Positions 1 to 7,052 of a stretch of DNA of 24,185 nt are shown one piece after another. Position 1 is the first letter of the stretch. Each line of letters begins with the position of its first letter. A program made the translations under genes and the position numbers. A model generated the notes under the pieces. The model was not told where the DNA came from and ran no database searches. It saw nothing but the letters and a program-made list of their open reading frames with translations. The stretch is from CAZJFH01 sp964545205 (GTDB lineage Bacteria > Pseudomonadota > Alphaproteobacteria > Rhodospirillales > Magnetospirillaceae): the NCBI GenBank assembly GCA_964545205.1, contig CAZJFH010000075.1, positions 1 to 24,185 on the forward strand, given 5' to 3'.

Positions 1-17
1 CCTTCGGCCGTAAGACA

Positions 18-55
18 CCCTCACCCCGACCCTCTCCCGCAGGCGGGAGAGGGAG
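18..55. repeat. REP-like palindromic repeat, copy 1
   Basis: A 38-bp element containing an 11-bp perfect stem (CCCTCTCCCGC at 30-40, GCGGGAGAGGG at 43-53) with a 2-nt loop, preceded by CCCTCACCCCGAC. A second copy at 7001-7038 matches at 36 of 38 positions, so this is a dispersed repeat and not just a local hairpin. It lies 13 bp beyond the stop codon of the molybdopterin subunit and could also act as a transcription terminator or 3'-end stabiliser for the catabolic operon, although it has no T-tract on the minus strand. Confidence 0.75.
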
Positions 56-68
56 TTCGACGCCCCCC

Positions 69-2378
69 TCATATCCCCGCCTCCTTCAGCGCGCGGTAGA
101 CGTTCTCGGGCGTGAAGGGCAGTTTGGTCATGCGCACGCCGGTGGCGTTCTCGATGGCGTTGGCGACGGCGGCGGCCATGCAGATGGCCGGCGCCTCGCC
201 GACGCCCTTGGCGCCCTGCGGCCCCTCGCCGTCCATGGTCTCGACGAAGCTGATGTCCATCTCGGGCACTTCCGGCGCGGTGACGAGCTTGTAGTCGCGG
301 AAGTTCGGGTTGGTCACGCGGCCGTCGACGACGCGGTAGTCCTCGGTCATCGCGTAGCCCTGGCCCATCACGATGCCGCCCTCGATCTGGCCCTCGATGC
401 CGAGCCGGTTGAGCACGCGGCCGACGTCGTGGGCGGCGGTGACCTTGAGCAGCCGGACGATGCCGGTGTCGGTGTCGACCTCGACCTCGACGACCTGGGA
501 CGCCCAGGCATAGGCGGCCGAGACGTCGCCCTTGAACTTCTTGTCCTGGTGGACGCTGGGCGGCTCGTAGTAGTGCGTCGTCATCACCAGCTCGGCCTTG
601 TCCGAGAAGTGCAGCGAGCGCAGCAGCTTGGGCAGGCTCATGATCACCTGGCCGTCCTCGGCGCGGACGATCTGGCCCTGGCGCAGGTCCATGTCCTCGG
701 CCCGCAGGTTGGAGACCTTGGCGGCGGCGGCGAGGATCTTGTCGCGGGCCTTGCGCGCCGCGCCGATCGCCGAATTGCCGGCGATGAAGGTGGTGCGGCT
801 GGCATGGACGCCGACGTCCCAGGGGGTGATGTCGGTGTCGTTGTTGACCACCGTCACCGCGTCGAGCGGCACGCCCAGCTCCTCGCAGACGAGCTGCGCC
901 AGCACCGTCTCCGAGCCCTGGCCGATCTCGGACGCCCCGGTCATCACCGTGACGTGGGCGAAGTCGTCGAGCTTGAGGATGGTGCCGCAGCCGTCGGACG
1001 GATAGATCTTGGCGCCGCCGCCGACATGCAGCATCGAGGCGATGCCGACGCCGCGGCGGATCGCGCCGCCGCGCGCCGCCGCGTATTCCTTGCGCTTGGC
1101 GACGTAGCCCGAGCGCTCGGCGGCGATGGTCAGGCAGTCCTTGAAGCCGCAGGTCTTGAAGTGCATGCCCTGCGGCGTGACCTCGCCCGGGTCCTGGGCG
1201 TTCTTGAGCCGGAATTCCAGCGGGTCGATGCCGAGCGCGTCGGCCATCTTGTCCATGTGCTGCTCGACCGCGAAGGTGGCCTGCAGGTTGCCGTAGCCGC
1301 GGAACGAGCCGGCATAGGGATTGTTGGTGTAGACCGCCACCGTGCGGTAGCGGCAGTGCGGCACCCGGTAGAGCGAGCTGATGGTCTGCATCATCACGAA
1401 CGGCGTCGTCGCACCCCACGAGGTGTAGGCGCCGTTGTCGTGCACGGTGATGCATTCGCGGAAGGTCAGCGTGCCGTCCTTCCTGACGCCAGAGCGCAGC
1501 TTGAGCAGCACCGGCTGGCGGGTCGGCGAGACGGCGAACTCCTCCTCGCGGCTGAACACCAGCTTGACCGGCCGGCCGGTGCGCTTGGCGAGGAAGACGG
1601 TGATCGGCTCGAACGGGTAGATGTCGAGCTTCGAGCCGAAGCCGCCGCCGATCGGCGGCTGAACGATGCGGATGCGGCCCGGGTCCATGCCCAGCATCTC
1701 GGCGAATTCGCGCTTGTGCAGGAACGGCACCTGGGTGTTCGAGTACAGGAGCAGGTTGCCGCGGGCGTCGAACTCGGCGATCACCCCCGAGACGCCCATG
1801 CAGGCGTGGGTGACGTAGTGCAGGCTGAACTCGTCCTCGACGATCAGGTCCGATTCGGCCTCGCCCTGGGCCAGGTCGCCGTTGTCGTAGTCGAAGGTCA
1901 TCGCGACGTTGTCGGGCGCCTCGTCGTGCAGCGCCGGCGCGCCCTCGGCCTGGGCCAGCCGGGGATCGGTCAGGGGCGGGAGGTCCTCGTACTCGACCTC
2001 GATCAGCTTCAGCGCCTGCTCGGCGATTTCGACCGAGTCGGCGGCGACCGCGGCGATCTCGTCGCGGTAGCTGCGCACGCGGTCGCCCTTCAGCGGCATG
2101 TGGTCCTTCTTGACGCCGATCGGCCGCTGCTCGGGCACGTCGGCGGCGGTGATGACCGCGTGGACGCCGGGCAGCGCGCGCGCCTTGGTCGTGTCGATGC
2201 GCCTGATGCGGGCGTGCAGCCGGGCCGAATGCAGGATCTTGCCGTGAAGCTGGCCGGGGACGTCGATGTCGTGGACGTAGCGGGTCTTGCCGGCCGCCTT
2301 CTCCGGCGCGTCGAGCTTGGCGATGCGCTTGCCGATCAGGCTGTCCTTGGCGACGGTCTTGATGGTCTGGACGGTCAT
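69..2378 (-). CDS. Molybdopterin-binding large subunit of a xanthine dehydrogenase/CO dehydrogenase-family hydroxylase
   Basis: 769 aa. This is the catalytic subunit of a three-part cytoplasmic molybdenum hydroxylase, which inserts water-derived oxygen into (or reductively dehydroxylates) an aromatic, heterocyclic or acyl-CoA substrate. Residues 1-150 form the a/b hammerhead domain and the rest binds molybdopterin. Visible family motifs are GGGFGSK (244-250), GSFRGYG (357-363), EGQIEGGIVMGQGYA (from 662) and KGVGEAP, whose Glu728 matches the catalytic glutamate of the family. The CO dehydrogenase loop with its active-site cysteine (AYRCSFR) is absent; the corresponding stretch is YAGSFRGYG, so CO oxidation is unlikely. 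The start at 2378 gives an ATGA overlap with the stop of the [2Fe-2S] subunit; the frame stays open further upstream but would then run through that gene. The substrate is unknown. Family assignment is firm and the 4-hydroxybenzoyl-CoA reductase-like role is only one possibility. Confidence 0.93.
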   Translation of the reverse strand: MTVQTIKTVAKDSLIGKRIAKLDAPEKAAGKTRYVHDIDVPGQLHGKILHSARLHARIRRIDTTKARALPGVHAVITAADVPEQRPIGVKKDHMPLKGDRVRSYRDEIAAVAADSVEIAEQALKLIEVEYEDLPPLTDPRLAQAEGAPALHDEAPDNVAMTFDYDNGDLAQGEAESDLIVEDEFSLHYVTHACMGVSGVIAEFDARGNLLLYSNTQVPFLHKREFAEMLGMDPGRIRIVQPPIGGGFGSKLDIYPFEPITVFLAKRTGRPVKLVFSREEEFAVSPTRQPVLLKLRSGVRKDGTLTFRECITVHDNGAYTSWGATTPFVMMQTISSLYRVPHCRYRTVAVYTNNPYAGSFRGYGNLQATFAVEQHMDKMADALGIDPLEFRLKNAQDPGEVTPQGMHFKTCGFKDCLTIAAERSGYVAKRKEYAAARGGAIRRGVGIASMLHVGGGAKIYPSDGCGTILKLDDFAHVTVMTGASEIGQGSETVLAQLVCEELGVPLDAVTVVNNDTDITPWDVGVHASRTTFIAGNSAIGAARKARDKILAAAAKVSNLRAEDMDLRQGQIVRAEDGQVIMSLPKLLRSLHFSDKAELVMTTHYYEPPSVHQDKKFKGDVSAAYAWASQVVEVEVDTDTGIVRLLKVTAAHDVGRVLNRLGIEGQIEGGIVMGQGYAMTEDYRVVDGRVTNPNFRDYKLVTAPEVPEMDISFVETMDGEGPQGAKGVGEAPAICMAAAVANAIENATGVRMTKLPFTPENVYRALKEAGI

Positions 2379-2860
2379 TCCGCGGCCTCCTTGCCGGCAA
2401 CGGCCACCGCGGCGACGGCGTCGACGATCTTCTTGTAGCCGGTGCAGCGGCACAGGTTGCCTTCCAGGCCGCGGGCGATGGCGTCGCGGTCGGCGTGGGG
2501 GTTCTTCTCGAGCACGTGCCGCGCCTGCACCACCATGCCCGGCGTGCAGAAGCCGCACTGGACGCCGCCGTGCTCGACCAAGGCGTCGCGCAGCGGCTTC
2601 GAGTCCTCCTTGGCGGCGACGCCCTCGATGGTCTCGACGGCACGGCCGTCGCAGTCGACGGCGAACATCAGGCAGGAGTTGGCCGAGACGCCGTCGACCA
2701 GCACCGTGCAGGCGCCGCACTCGCCCTCGCCGCAGCCGTATTTGGTGCCGGTCAGGTGCAGCACCTCGCGCAGCATCTCCAGCGTCGACATCGTCACCGG
2801 CACCGTCGCGGTGCGGGCGACGCCGTTGAGGGTGAACGTGATTTCACGCGCCAGCGACAT
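2375..2860 (-). CDS. [2Fe-2S] small subunit of the molybdenum hydroxylase (CoxS/XdhC-like)
   Basis: 161 aa, the usual length for stand-alone electron-transfer subunits of this family. The N-terminal plant-type ferredoxin domain has its cluster cysteines at Cys43, Cys48, Cys51 (CGEGECGAC) and Cys63. The C-terminal helical domain binds the second cluster with Cys102/Cys105 (QCGFCTPGM) and Cys137/Cys139 (NLCRCTGY). All eight ligands are present, so the protein should be functional. It carries electrons from the molybdenum site to the FAD subunit. It overlaps the FAD subunit gene upstream by 17 bp and the large subunit downstream by ATGA, indicating translational coupling of a stoichiometric complex in the order FAD, Fe-S, Mo. 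There is no Tat or Sec signal, so the enzyme is cytoplasmic. Confidence 0.95.
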   Translation of the reverse strand: MSLAREITFTLNGVARTATVPVTMSTLEMLREVLHLTGTKYGCGEGECGACTVLVDGVSANSCLMFAVDCDGRAVETIEGVAAKEDSKPLRDALVEHGGVQCGFCTPGMVVQARHVLEKNPHADRDAIARGLEGNLCRCTGYKKIVDAVAAVAVAGKEAAE

Positions 2861-3698
2861 CGTTCAGCACCTTCTTCGTCAGGTTGCGGATCATCTCGCG
2901 CCGGTACCAGGCGGTTGCGCGGACGTCGTCGATGGGCGAGACCTCGTCGTGCGCGGCCTCGGCGGCGGCGGCGATGGTCTCGGCGTCCAGCGCCCTGCCC
3001 TCCAGCGCCGCCTCGGTCGCCCGGCCGCGCAGGGGCGTCGGCGCGGCGGCGCCGAAGGCGACCCGCACCGCGCGGGCGACGCCGCCGTCGAGGCTTGCCG
3101 CCACCGCCACCGAAACCGTCGAGATGTCGAGCGCCGGCCGGGTGCCGAACTTGGCGAACACGGCGGGCTTGCCGAGCGCCGCCGCCGGCACGACCACCGC
3201 CGTCAGCAACTCGTCGGCGGCGCGCCGGGTGCGGCCGGGGCCGGTGAAGAAGGCGGCGACGGGCAGCCGCCGCGTGCCCTTCTTCGACGCCAGCTCGACC
3301 TCGGCGTCGAGCACCATCAGCGGCACCAGGGTGTCGCCGGCCGGCGAGGCGTTGCACAGGTTGCCGCCCACCGTGCCCATGTTGCGGATCTGGCCGCTGG
3401 CGAAGTGGTCGGCCGCCTGCCGCAGCACCGGCAGCCGCGCCGCGATCAGCGGGCTGTCGAGCAGGTCGGTGATGGTGGTCAGCGCGCCGATGCGCACTTC
3501 CCCGCCCGCCTCGGCGATGCCGCGCAGGGACGCGATGCGGCGGATGTTCATCAGCACCGGCTTGAACTGCACGCGCCCCGCCTGGCTCTGCGGCATCAGG
3601 TCGGTGCCGCCGGCCAGCAGCGTCACCTCCCGGGCCGCCAGCGCGTCGAGCGCTTCGGCCAGGCTGGCGGGGGCCAGGTATCCTTGTATCGCGGTCAT
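2844..3698 (-). CDS. FAD-binding medium subunit of the molybdenum hydroxylase (CoxM-like)
   Basis: 284 aa, typical of CoxM/CutM-type flavoprotein subunits. It shows the two FAD pyrophosphate-binding motifs of this family: AGGTDLMP (residues 29-36) and TVGGNLCNASPAGD (from 109). The C-terminal part after about residue 180 matches the CO dehydrogenase flavoprotein C-terminal domain. There is no extra cysteine-rich insertion of the kind that carries a [4Fe-4S] cluster in 4-hydroxybenzoyl-CoA reductase beta subunits, so an ordinary oxidative dehydrogenase is more likely than that reductase. It passes electrons from the Fe-S subunit to its acceptor. The start at 3698 is the first ATG, preceded by GGGAGCGAAC. 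It is separated from the mutase gene upstream by 76 bp that include a hairpin, the largest gap on the distal side of this operon after the REP-containing one. Confidence 0.92.
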   Translation of the reverse strand: MTAIQGYLAPASLAEALDALAAREVTLLAGGTDLMPQSQAGRVQFKPVLMNIRRIASLRGIAEAGGEVRIGALTTITDLLDSPLIAARLPVLRQAADHFASGQIRNMGTVGGNLCNASPAGDTLVPLMVLDAEVELASKKGTRRLPVAAFFTGPGRTRRAADELLTAVVVPAAALGKPAVFAKFGTRPALDISTVSVAVAASLDGGVARAVRVAFGAAAPTPLRGRATEAALEGRALDAETIAAAAEAAHDEVSPIDDVRATAWYRREMIRNLTKKVLNDVAGA

Positions 3699-3724
3699 GT
3701 TCGCTCCCTTGGTCGCCGCCGCCT

Positions 3725-3738
3725 CCCGCCTTCGCGGG
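3725..3738. repeat. Short intergenic hairpin between mutase and hydroxylase genes
   Basis: CCCGC (3725-3729) pairs with GCGGG (3734-3738) around a CTTC loop in the 76-bp gap between the mutase stop and the FAD-subunit start. The motif resembles short CCCGCCTTCGCGGG repeats common in alphaproteobacterial intergenic DNA. It has no T-tract and may slow rather than stop transcription; the hydroxylase genes could also have their own promoter here, but I see no convincing -35/-10 pair. Confidence 0.45.
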
Positions 3739-3774
3739 CATGATGCTTGTCCTGGCGGCGACTCTCCTTCGTTC

Positions 3775-5385
3775 TTAGAACCGGATCGGTTCCTGGTAGC
3801 GGCCGTAGACCGCGACCAGGCGTTCGGTGATCTCGCCGACGGTGGCGTAGGCCTTCACCGCCTCGACGATGGCCGGCATCAGGTTGACGCCGGCGACGGC
3901 ATCGGCGCGCACGCGCTCCAGCGCCGCGGCCACGGCGGGCGCGTCGCGTTCGCGGCGGATGGTCTCGAGGCCGTCGATCTGCAGGCGCGCGTCCTCGTCC
4001 TGGTAGGGATGGAACTCGACCTGCTTCTCCTCCTCGTCCATGCGGTAGCAGTTGACGCCGACCTTGCGGAAGCGCCCCTCCTCGATCGCCTTCTGCATGC
4101 GGTAGGCCTGGGCCGAGACCTCGGCCTGGATCACGCCCTGCGAGATCAGCTCGACGATGCCGCCGCGGGCGTCGACGTCGGCCATGATGCGCTCGATCTC
4201 GGCGCGCATCTGGTTGGTCAGCGTCTCGACGTACCAGCTGCCGCCCAGCGGATCGACGGTGTCGCACAGGCCCATCTCCTCGATCAGCAGCTGCATGGTG
4301 CGCAAGGACAGCCGGGCCGAATACTCGGTGGGGATGGTGTAGGCCTCGTCGTAGGAGCACAGCGCCATGGTCTGGGTGCCCGACAGCGCGCTGATCAGCG
4401 CGTAGTAGGCGCCGCGGACGATGTTGTTCTCGGGCTGCTCGTAGGTCAGGCCGCCGCCGCCGCCGCCGGCGATCATGCGCAGCCACATCGAGCTCGGCTC
4501 CTGGGCGCCGTACTGCTCCTTCATGATCTTGGCCCACAGCCCGCGCGCCGCGCGGAACTTGCAGACCTGCTCGAAGATGTTGCCGAAGATGTTGAGGTTG
4601 TAGCTCAAGCGGCCGGCGAACTCGTCGATGTGCAGGCCGCGGGCCAGGGCGTCGTCGGCGTAGGCCTTGGCGATGCAGAACGCGTAGGCGATCTCCTGCG
4701 CCGGATTGGCGCCGGATTCGCGGATGTGATAGCCGCAGACGCTGACCGGCGTGTATTTCGGGGCGTTCCTGGCGCAGTACTCGATGGTGTCGCCGACCAG
4801 CTTGACGCTGGGCTCGACCGGGAAGATCCAGGTGCCGCGGCCGACGAACTCCTTGAGGATGTCGTTCTGGGCGGTGCCGCGCAGCTGCTTGAGGTCGTAG
4901 CCGCGCTTCTCGGCCATCGCCAGGTACATGGCGATCATGATCGCCGCCGAGCCGTTGATGGTCATCGACACGGTGATCTTGTCGAGGTCGATGCCGTCGA
5001 AGGCGATCTCGAAATCGCGCAAGCTGTCGACGGCCATGCCGACGCGCCCGACCTCGCCCTCGGCCAAAGCGTCGTCGGAATCGAGGCCGCACTGGCTGGG
5101 CAGGTCGAAGGCGACGTTGAGGCCGGTCTGGCCGTTGGCGATCAGGTACTTGAAGCGCTCGTTGGTGTCGCGCGGATTGCCGAAGCCGGCGTACTGGCGC
5201 ATCGTCCACGGCCGCTTGCGGTACATCAGGCCGTGGATGCCGCGCGTGAACGGGTACTGCCCGGGCTCGCCGACCATGTCGTAGCCGCCGCTGGCCTCGA
5301 CGTCCCCGGGGCCGTAGACCGGCTTGACCTCGATGCCGGATTCGTTGACGACGCGGCGGATGCCGCCGGGAAGCTCGCCGCTCAT
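3775..5385 (-). CDS. B12-dependent acyl-CoA mutase, large (substrate-binding) subunit, methylmalonyl-CoA mutase family
   Basis: 536 aa, a stand-alone TIM-barrel subunit without the B12 domain, as in isobutyryl- and 2-hydroxyisobutyryl-CoA mutases. It catalyses a radical carbon-skeleton rearrangement of a CoA ester. The N-terminal core is clear: YPFTRG (44-49), RPWTMRQYAGFG (58-69), DILKE (175-179), GYHIRESG (218-225). By alignment from memory, Tyr65 and Arg183 sit at the positions of Tyr89 and Arg207 of methylmalonyl-CoA mutase, the pair that holds the free carboxylate, whereas isobutyryl- and hydroxyisobutyryl-CoA mutases have Phe/Gln and Ile/Gln. The segment that reads like THSQTSG in classical mutases is replaced by MIAGGGGGG (304-312), and the HTN before DEA is LCS, so the substrate is probably not methylmalonyl-CoA itself. 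The start gives an ATGA overlap with the B12 subunit gene. Confidence 0.9.
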   Translation of the reverse strand: MSGELPGGIRRVVNESGIEVKPVYGPGDVEASGGYDMVGEPGQYPFTRGIHGLMYRKRPWTMRQYAGFGNPRDTNERFKYLIANGQTGLNVAFDLPSQCGLDSDDALAEGEVGRVGMAVDSLRDFEIAFDGIDLDKITVSMTINGSAAIMIAMYLAMAEKRGYDLKQLRGTAQNDILKEFVGRGTWIFPVEPSVKLVGDTIEYCARNAPKYTPVSVCGYHIRESGANPAQEIAYAFCIAKAYADDALARGLHIDEFAGRLSYNLNIFGNIFEQVCKFRAARGLWAKIMKEQYGAQEPSSMWLRMIAGGGGGGLTYEQPENNIVRGAYYALISALSGTQTMALCSYDEAYTIPTEYSARLSLRTMQLLIEEMGLCDTVDPLGGSWYVETLTNQMRAEIERIMADVDARGGIVELISQGVIQAEVSAQAYRMQKAIEEGRFRKVGVNCYRMDEEEKQVEFHPYQDEDARLQIDGLETIRRERDAPAVAAALERVRADAVAGVNLMPAIVEAVKAYATVGEITERLVAVYGRYQEPIRF

Positions 5386-5786
5386 GCCGCGCCCTCCTTC
5401 ACGTTGTCCCTGATGAAGTCGACGATGTCGGAGAGCTTCGAGCCGCTGGCGAAGACGCCGTCGACGCCGAGCTCGCGCAGGGCGGCATGGTCGTGGGCGG
5501 GGATGTTGCCGCCGACGATCCACAGCTTGTCGCCCATGCCGTCGCGCTCGATCAGCGCCTTGAGCTTGCGGCAGAACGGCAGGTGCGAGCCGGCCATGCT
5601 CGAGAGGCCGATGACGTCGACGCCCTCCTCGAGCGCGGCGTTGGCGACCTGCTCCGGCGTCTGGCGCAGGCCGGTGTAGATGACCTCGAATCCGGCCTCC
5701 ATCAGGGCGCGGACGACGACCTTGGCGCCCTGGTCGTGGCCGTCGAGGCCGGGCTTGGCGATGAGCACGCGGATGCGGCGATTCAT
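5382..5786 (-). CDS. B12-binding small subunit of the acyl-CoA mutase
   Basis: 134 aa, a single Rossmann-like cobalamin-binding domain. The DxHxxG signature is complete (Asp15, His17, Gly20 in GLDGHDQG), with His17 the lower axial ligand of cobalt. The further B12 contacts GLSSMAG (60-66) and VGGNIP (91-96) are present. Size and motifs match the small subunits of two-part mutases such as IcmB/HcmB. The gene directly precedes the large-subunit gene with an ATGA overlap, so the two products surely form one holoenzyme. It starts 5 bp after the acyl-CoA dehydrogenase stop codon. No G-protein chaperone (MeaB/ArgK) gene for mutase maintenance is seen in the window. Confidence 0.95.
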   Translation of the reverse strand: MNRRIRVLIAKPGLDGHDQGAKVVVRALMEAGFEVIYTGLRQTPEQVANAALEEGVDVIGLSSMAGSHLPFCRKLKALIERDGMGDKLWIVGGNIPAHDHAALRELGVDGVFASGSKLSDIVDFIRDNVKEGAA

Positions 5787-5791
5787 GCCGG

Positions 5792-6925
5792 TCAGCCTCC
5801 CAGTTCCTTGGCGATGACGAGCTTGAGGATTTCGCTGGTGCCGCCGCCGATCAGCGTGAAGCGGACGTCGCGCAGGTAGCGCTGCACCGGGTATTCCATC
5901 GCGAAGCCGTAGGACGCCAGCACCCGCGCCGCCTGGTCGCAGACCCGGGCCGCGGCCTCGGTCGCGAACAGCTTGGCCATCGCGCTCTCCTTGTGATGCG
6001 GCCGGTCGGTGTCCTTGAGCCAGGCGGCGTGGTAGACGATGTGGCGCGCCGCCTCGAGGTCGGTGGCCATCTCGGCCAGCTTGAGCTGGATGGCCTGGAA
6101 GCGGTTGATCGGCTTGCCGAACTGCTTGCGCTCGCCGGCGTAGCGCACCGCCTCGTCGAGCGCCGCCTGGCCGACGCCGAGGGCGATGGCGCCGGTGACG
6201 ATGCGGATCTCGGCCAGCAGCTTCTTCAGGTGCTGCTCGCCGTCGCCGACCTCGCGCGACAGGCAATGCGTGTCGGGCACGAAGCAGTCGTCGAAGGCGA
6301 CCTCGGAGGTCGGCAGCGCCCAGACGCCGAGCTTGTCGATCGAGCGGCCGACCGTCAGGCCGTGGAAGTCCTTCTCGACCAGGAAGATGGTCAGCTTGCG
6401 CTCGTCGCCGGCGCGGGCGAAGACGGTGAAGAAATCGGCGACCGGGGCCGAGGTGATCCAGGTCTTCTGGCCGTTGATCCTCCAGCCGCCCGCGACCTTG
6501 ACCGCGGTGGTGGCGATGCCGCCGAGGTCCGAGCCGGCGTTGGGCTCGGTCATGCAGATGGCGCCGACCTTCTCGCCTTTGAGCGCCGGCTCGAACAGCC
6601 GGGTGCGGATGTCGTCGTCGCCCAGCATGTGCAGGAACTTGGTGCCCATCAGCGACTGCATGGTGGCGCAGCCGGCCACCGAGACCGAGCCGCGGGCGAT
6701 CTCGGCCACCGCCAGGCAGAACGAGGCCAGGTCCATGCCCAGGCCGCCGGCGGCCTCGGGGTAGCGCATGCCGAACAGGCCCAGCGCCGCCAGCTCGCGG
6801 AAGGTCGCCCAGGGGAATTCGTGCGCCTCGTCCAGCGCCGCGGCCTTCGGCGCGATCTCGTGGTCGGCGAAGCGGGCGAAGGTGTCGCGGACCTGCCGCT
6901 GTTCGTCGGTGAGGGCGAAGTTCAT
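5792..6925 (-). CDS. Acyl-CoA dehydrogenase
   Basis: 377 aa, the normal size for a homotetrameric FAD-dependent acyl-CoA dehydrogenase that introduces an alpha,beta double bond and passes electrons to electron-transfer flavoprotein. Family signatures are visible: the helical N-terminal domain starting FALTDEQ, the FAD/substrate motif CMTEPNAGSD, the WITSA strand, ERKQFGKPI in the C-terminal helical domain, and the end GGGTSEILKLVIAKELG. Glu365 within GTSEI matches the catalytic base of the medium- and short-chain dehydrogenases. Substrate specificity is not readable. It sits between the HyuAB genes and the mutase genes; upstream is a 127-bp gap with REP-like elements, downstream a 5-bp gap. 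The start at 6925 is the first ATG and is preceded by GGGAGCGCCCC. Confidence 0.95.
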   Translation of the reverse strand: MNFALTDEQRQVRDTFARFADHEIAPKAAALDEAHEFPWATFRELAALGLFGMRYPEAAGGLGMDLASFCLAVAEIARGSVSVAGCATMQSLMGTKFLHMLGDDDIRTRLFEPALKGEKVGAICMTEPNAGSDLGGIATTAVKVAGGWRINGQKTWITSAPVADFFTVFARAGDERKLTIFLVEKDFHGLTVGRSIDKLGVWALPTSEVAFDDCFVPDTHCLSREVGDGEQHLKKLLAEIRIVTGAIALGVGQAALDEAVRYAGERKQFGKPINRFQAIQLKLAEMATDLEAARHIVYHAAWLKDTDRPHHKESAMAKLFATEAAARVCDQAARVLASYGFAMEYPVQRYLRDVRFTLIGGGTSEILKLVIAKELGG

Positions 6926-6943
6926 GGGGCGCTCCCTCCCGTT

Positions 6944-6972
6944 TCACCCCTCGCCCGCTTGCGGGAGGGTGA
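6944..6972 (-). repeat. REP-like element, inverted partial copy
   Basis: An imperfect palindrome with TCACCC at one end, GGGTGA at the other and a CCCGC-TT-GCGGG core. Read on the minus strand it shares the 13-nt core TCCCGCAAGCGGG with the full element at 7001-7038, so the two form an inverted pair 28 bp apart, like a BIME. Located in the 127-bp gap between the HyuB stop and the acyl-CoA dehydrogenase start. Confidence 0.6.
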
Positions 6973-7000
6973 CGGCAGCGCTCGGCCGGCCGGTGCGCGG

Positions 7001-7038
7001 CCCTCACCCCGGCCCTCTCCCGCAAGCGGGAGAGGGAG
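7001..7038. repeat. REP-like palindromic repeat, copy 2
   Basis: It matches the element at 18-55 at 36 of 38 positions, with an 11-bp perfect stem (7013-7023 and 7026-7036) and an AA loop. It lies 15 bp downstream of the HyuB stop codon. On the transcript it would fold into a very stable hairpin and could reduce expression of the genes after HyuB or protect the upstream mRNA. Confidence 0.75.
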
Positions 7039-7052
7039 AAACACTGGGACCC

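Noticed and set aside
69..3698. Aerobic carbon monoxide dehydrogenase (coxMSL)
   Set aside because: The subunit order and families fit, but the large subunit lacks the AYRCSFR loop with its copper-ligating cysteine; it reads YAGSFRGYG at that place.
4440..4470. The GGC/GCC triplet run in the mutase as a slippage or assembly fault
   Set aside because: The frame continues normally on both sides and the flanks (EQPENNIVR) are family-like, so the glycine run is probably real; only read data could exclude a change in repeat number.
429..5679. Long open frames on the plus strand opposite the hydroxylase and mutase genes
   Set aside because: They are rich in Arg, Ala, Gly, Asp and His repeats without domains and lie exactly opposite well-conserved genes; they come from the high GC content and codon bias of the true strand.
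3775..5786. Ethylmalonyl-CoA mutase or classical MutA/MutB
   Set aside because: Those carry the B12 domain in the same chain as the barrel or come as a long heterodimer; here the domain is a separate 134-residue protein and the active-site loop differs.
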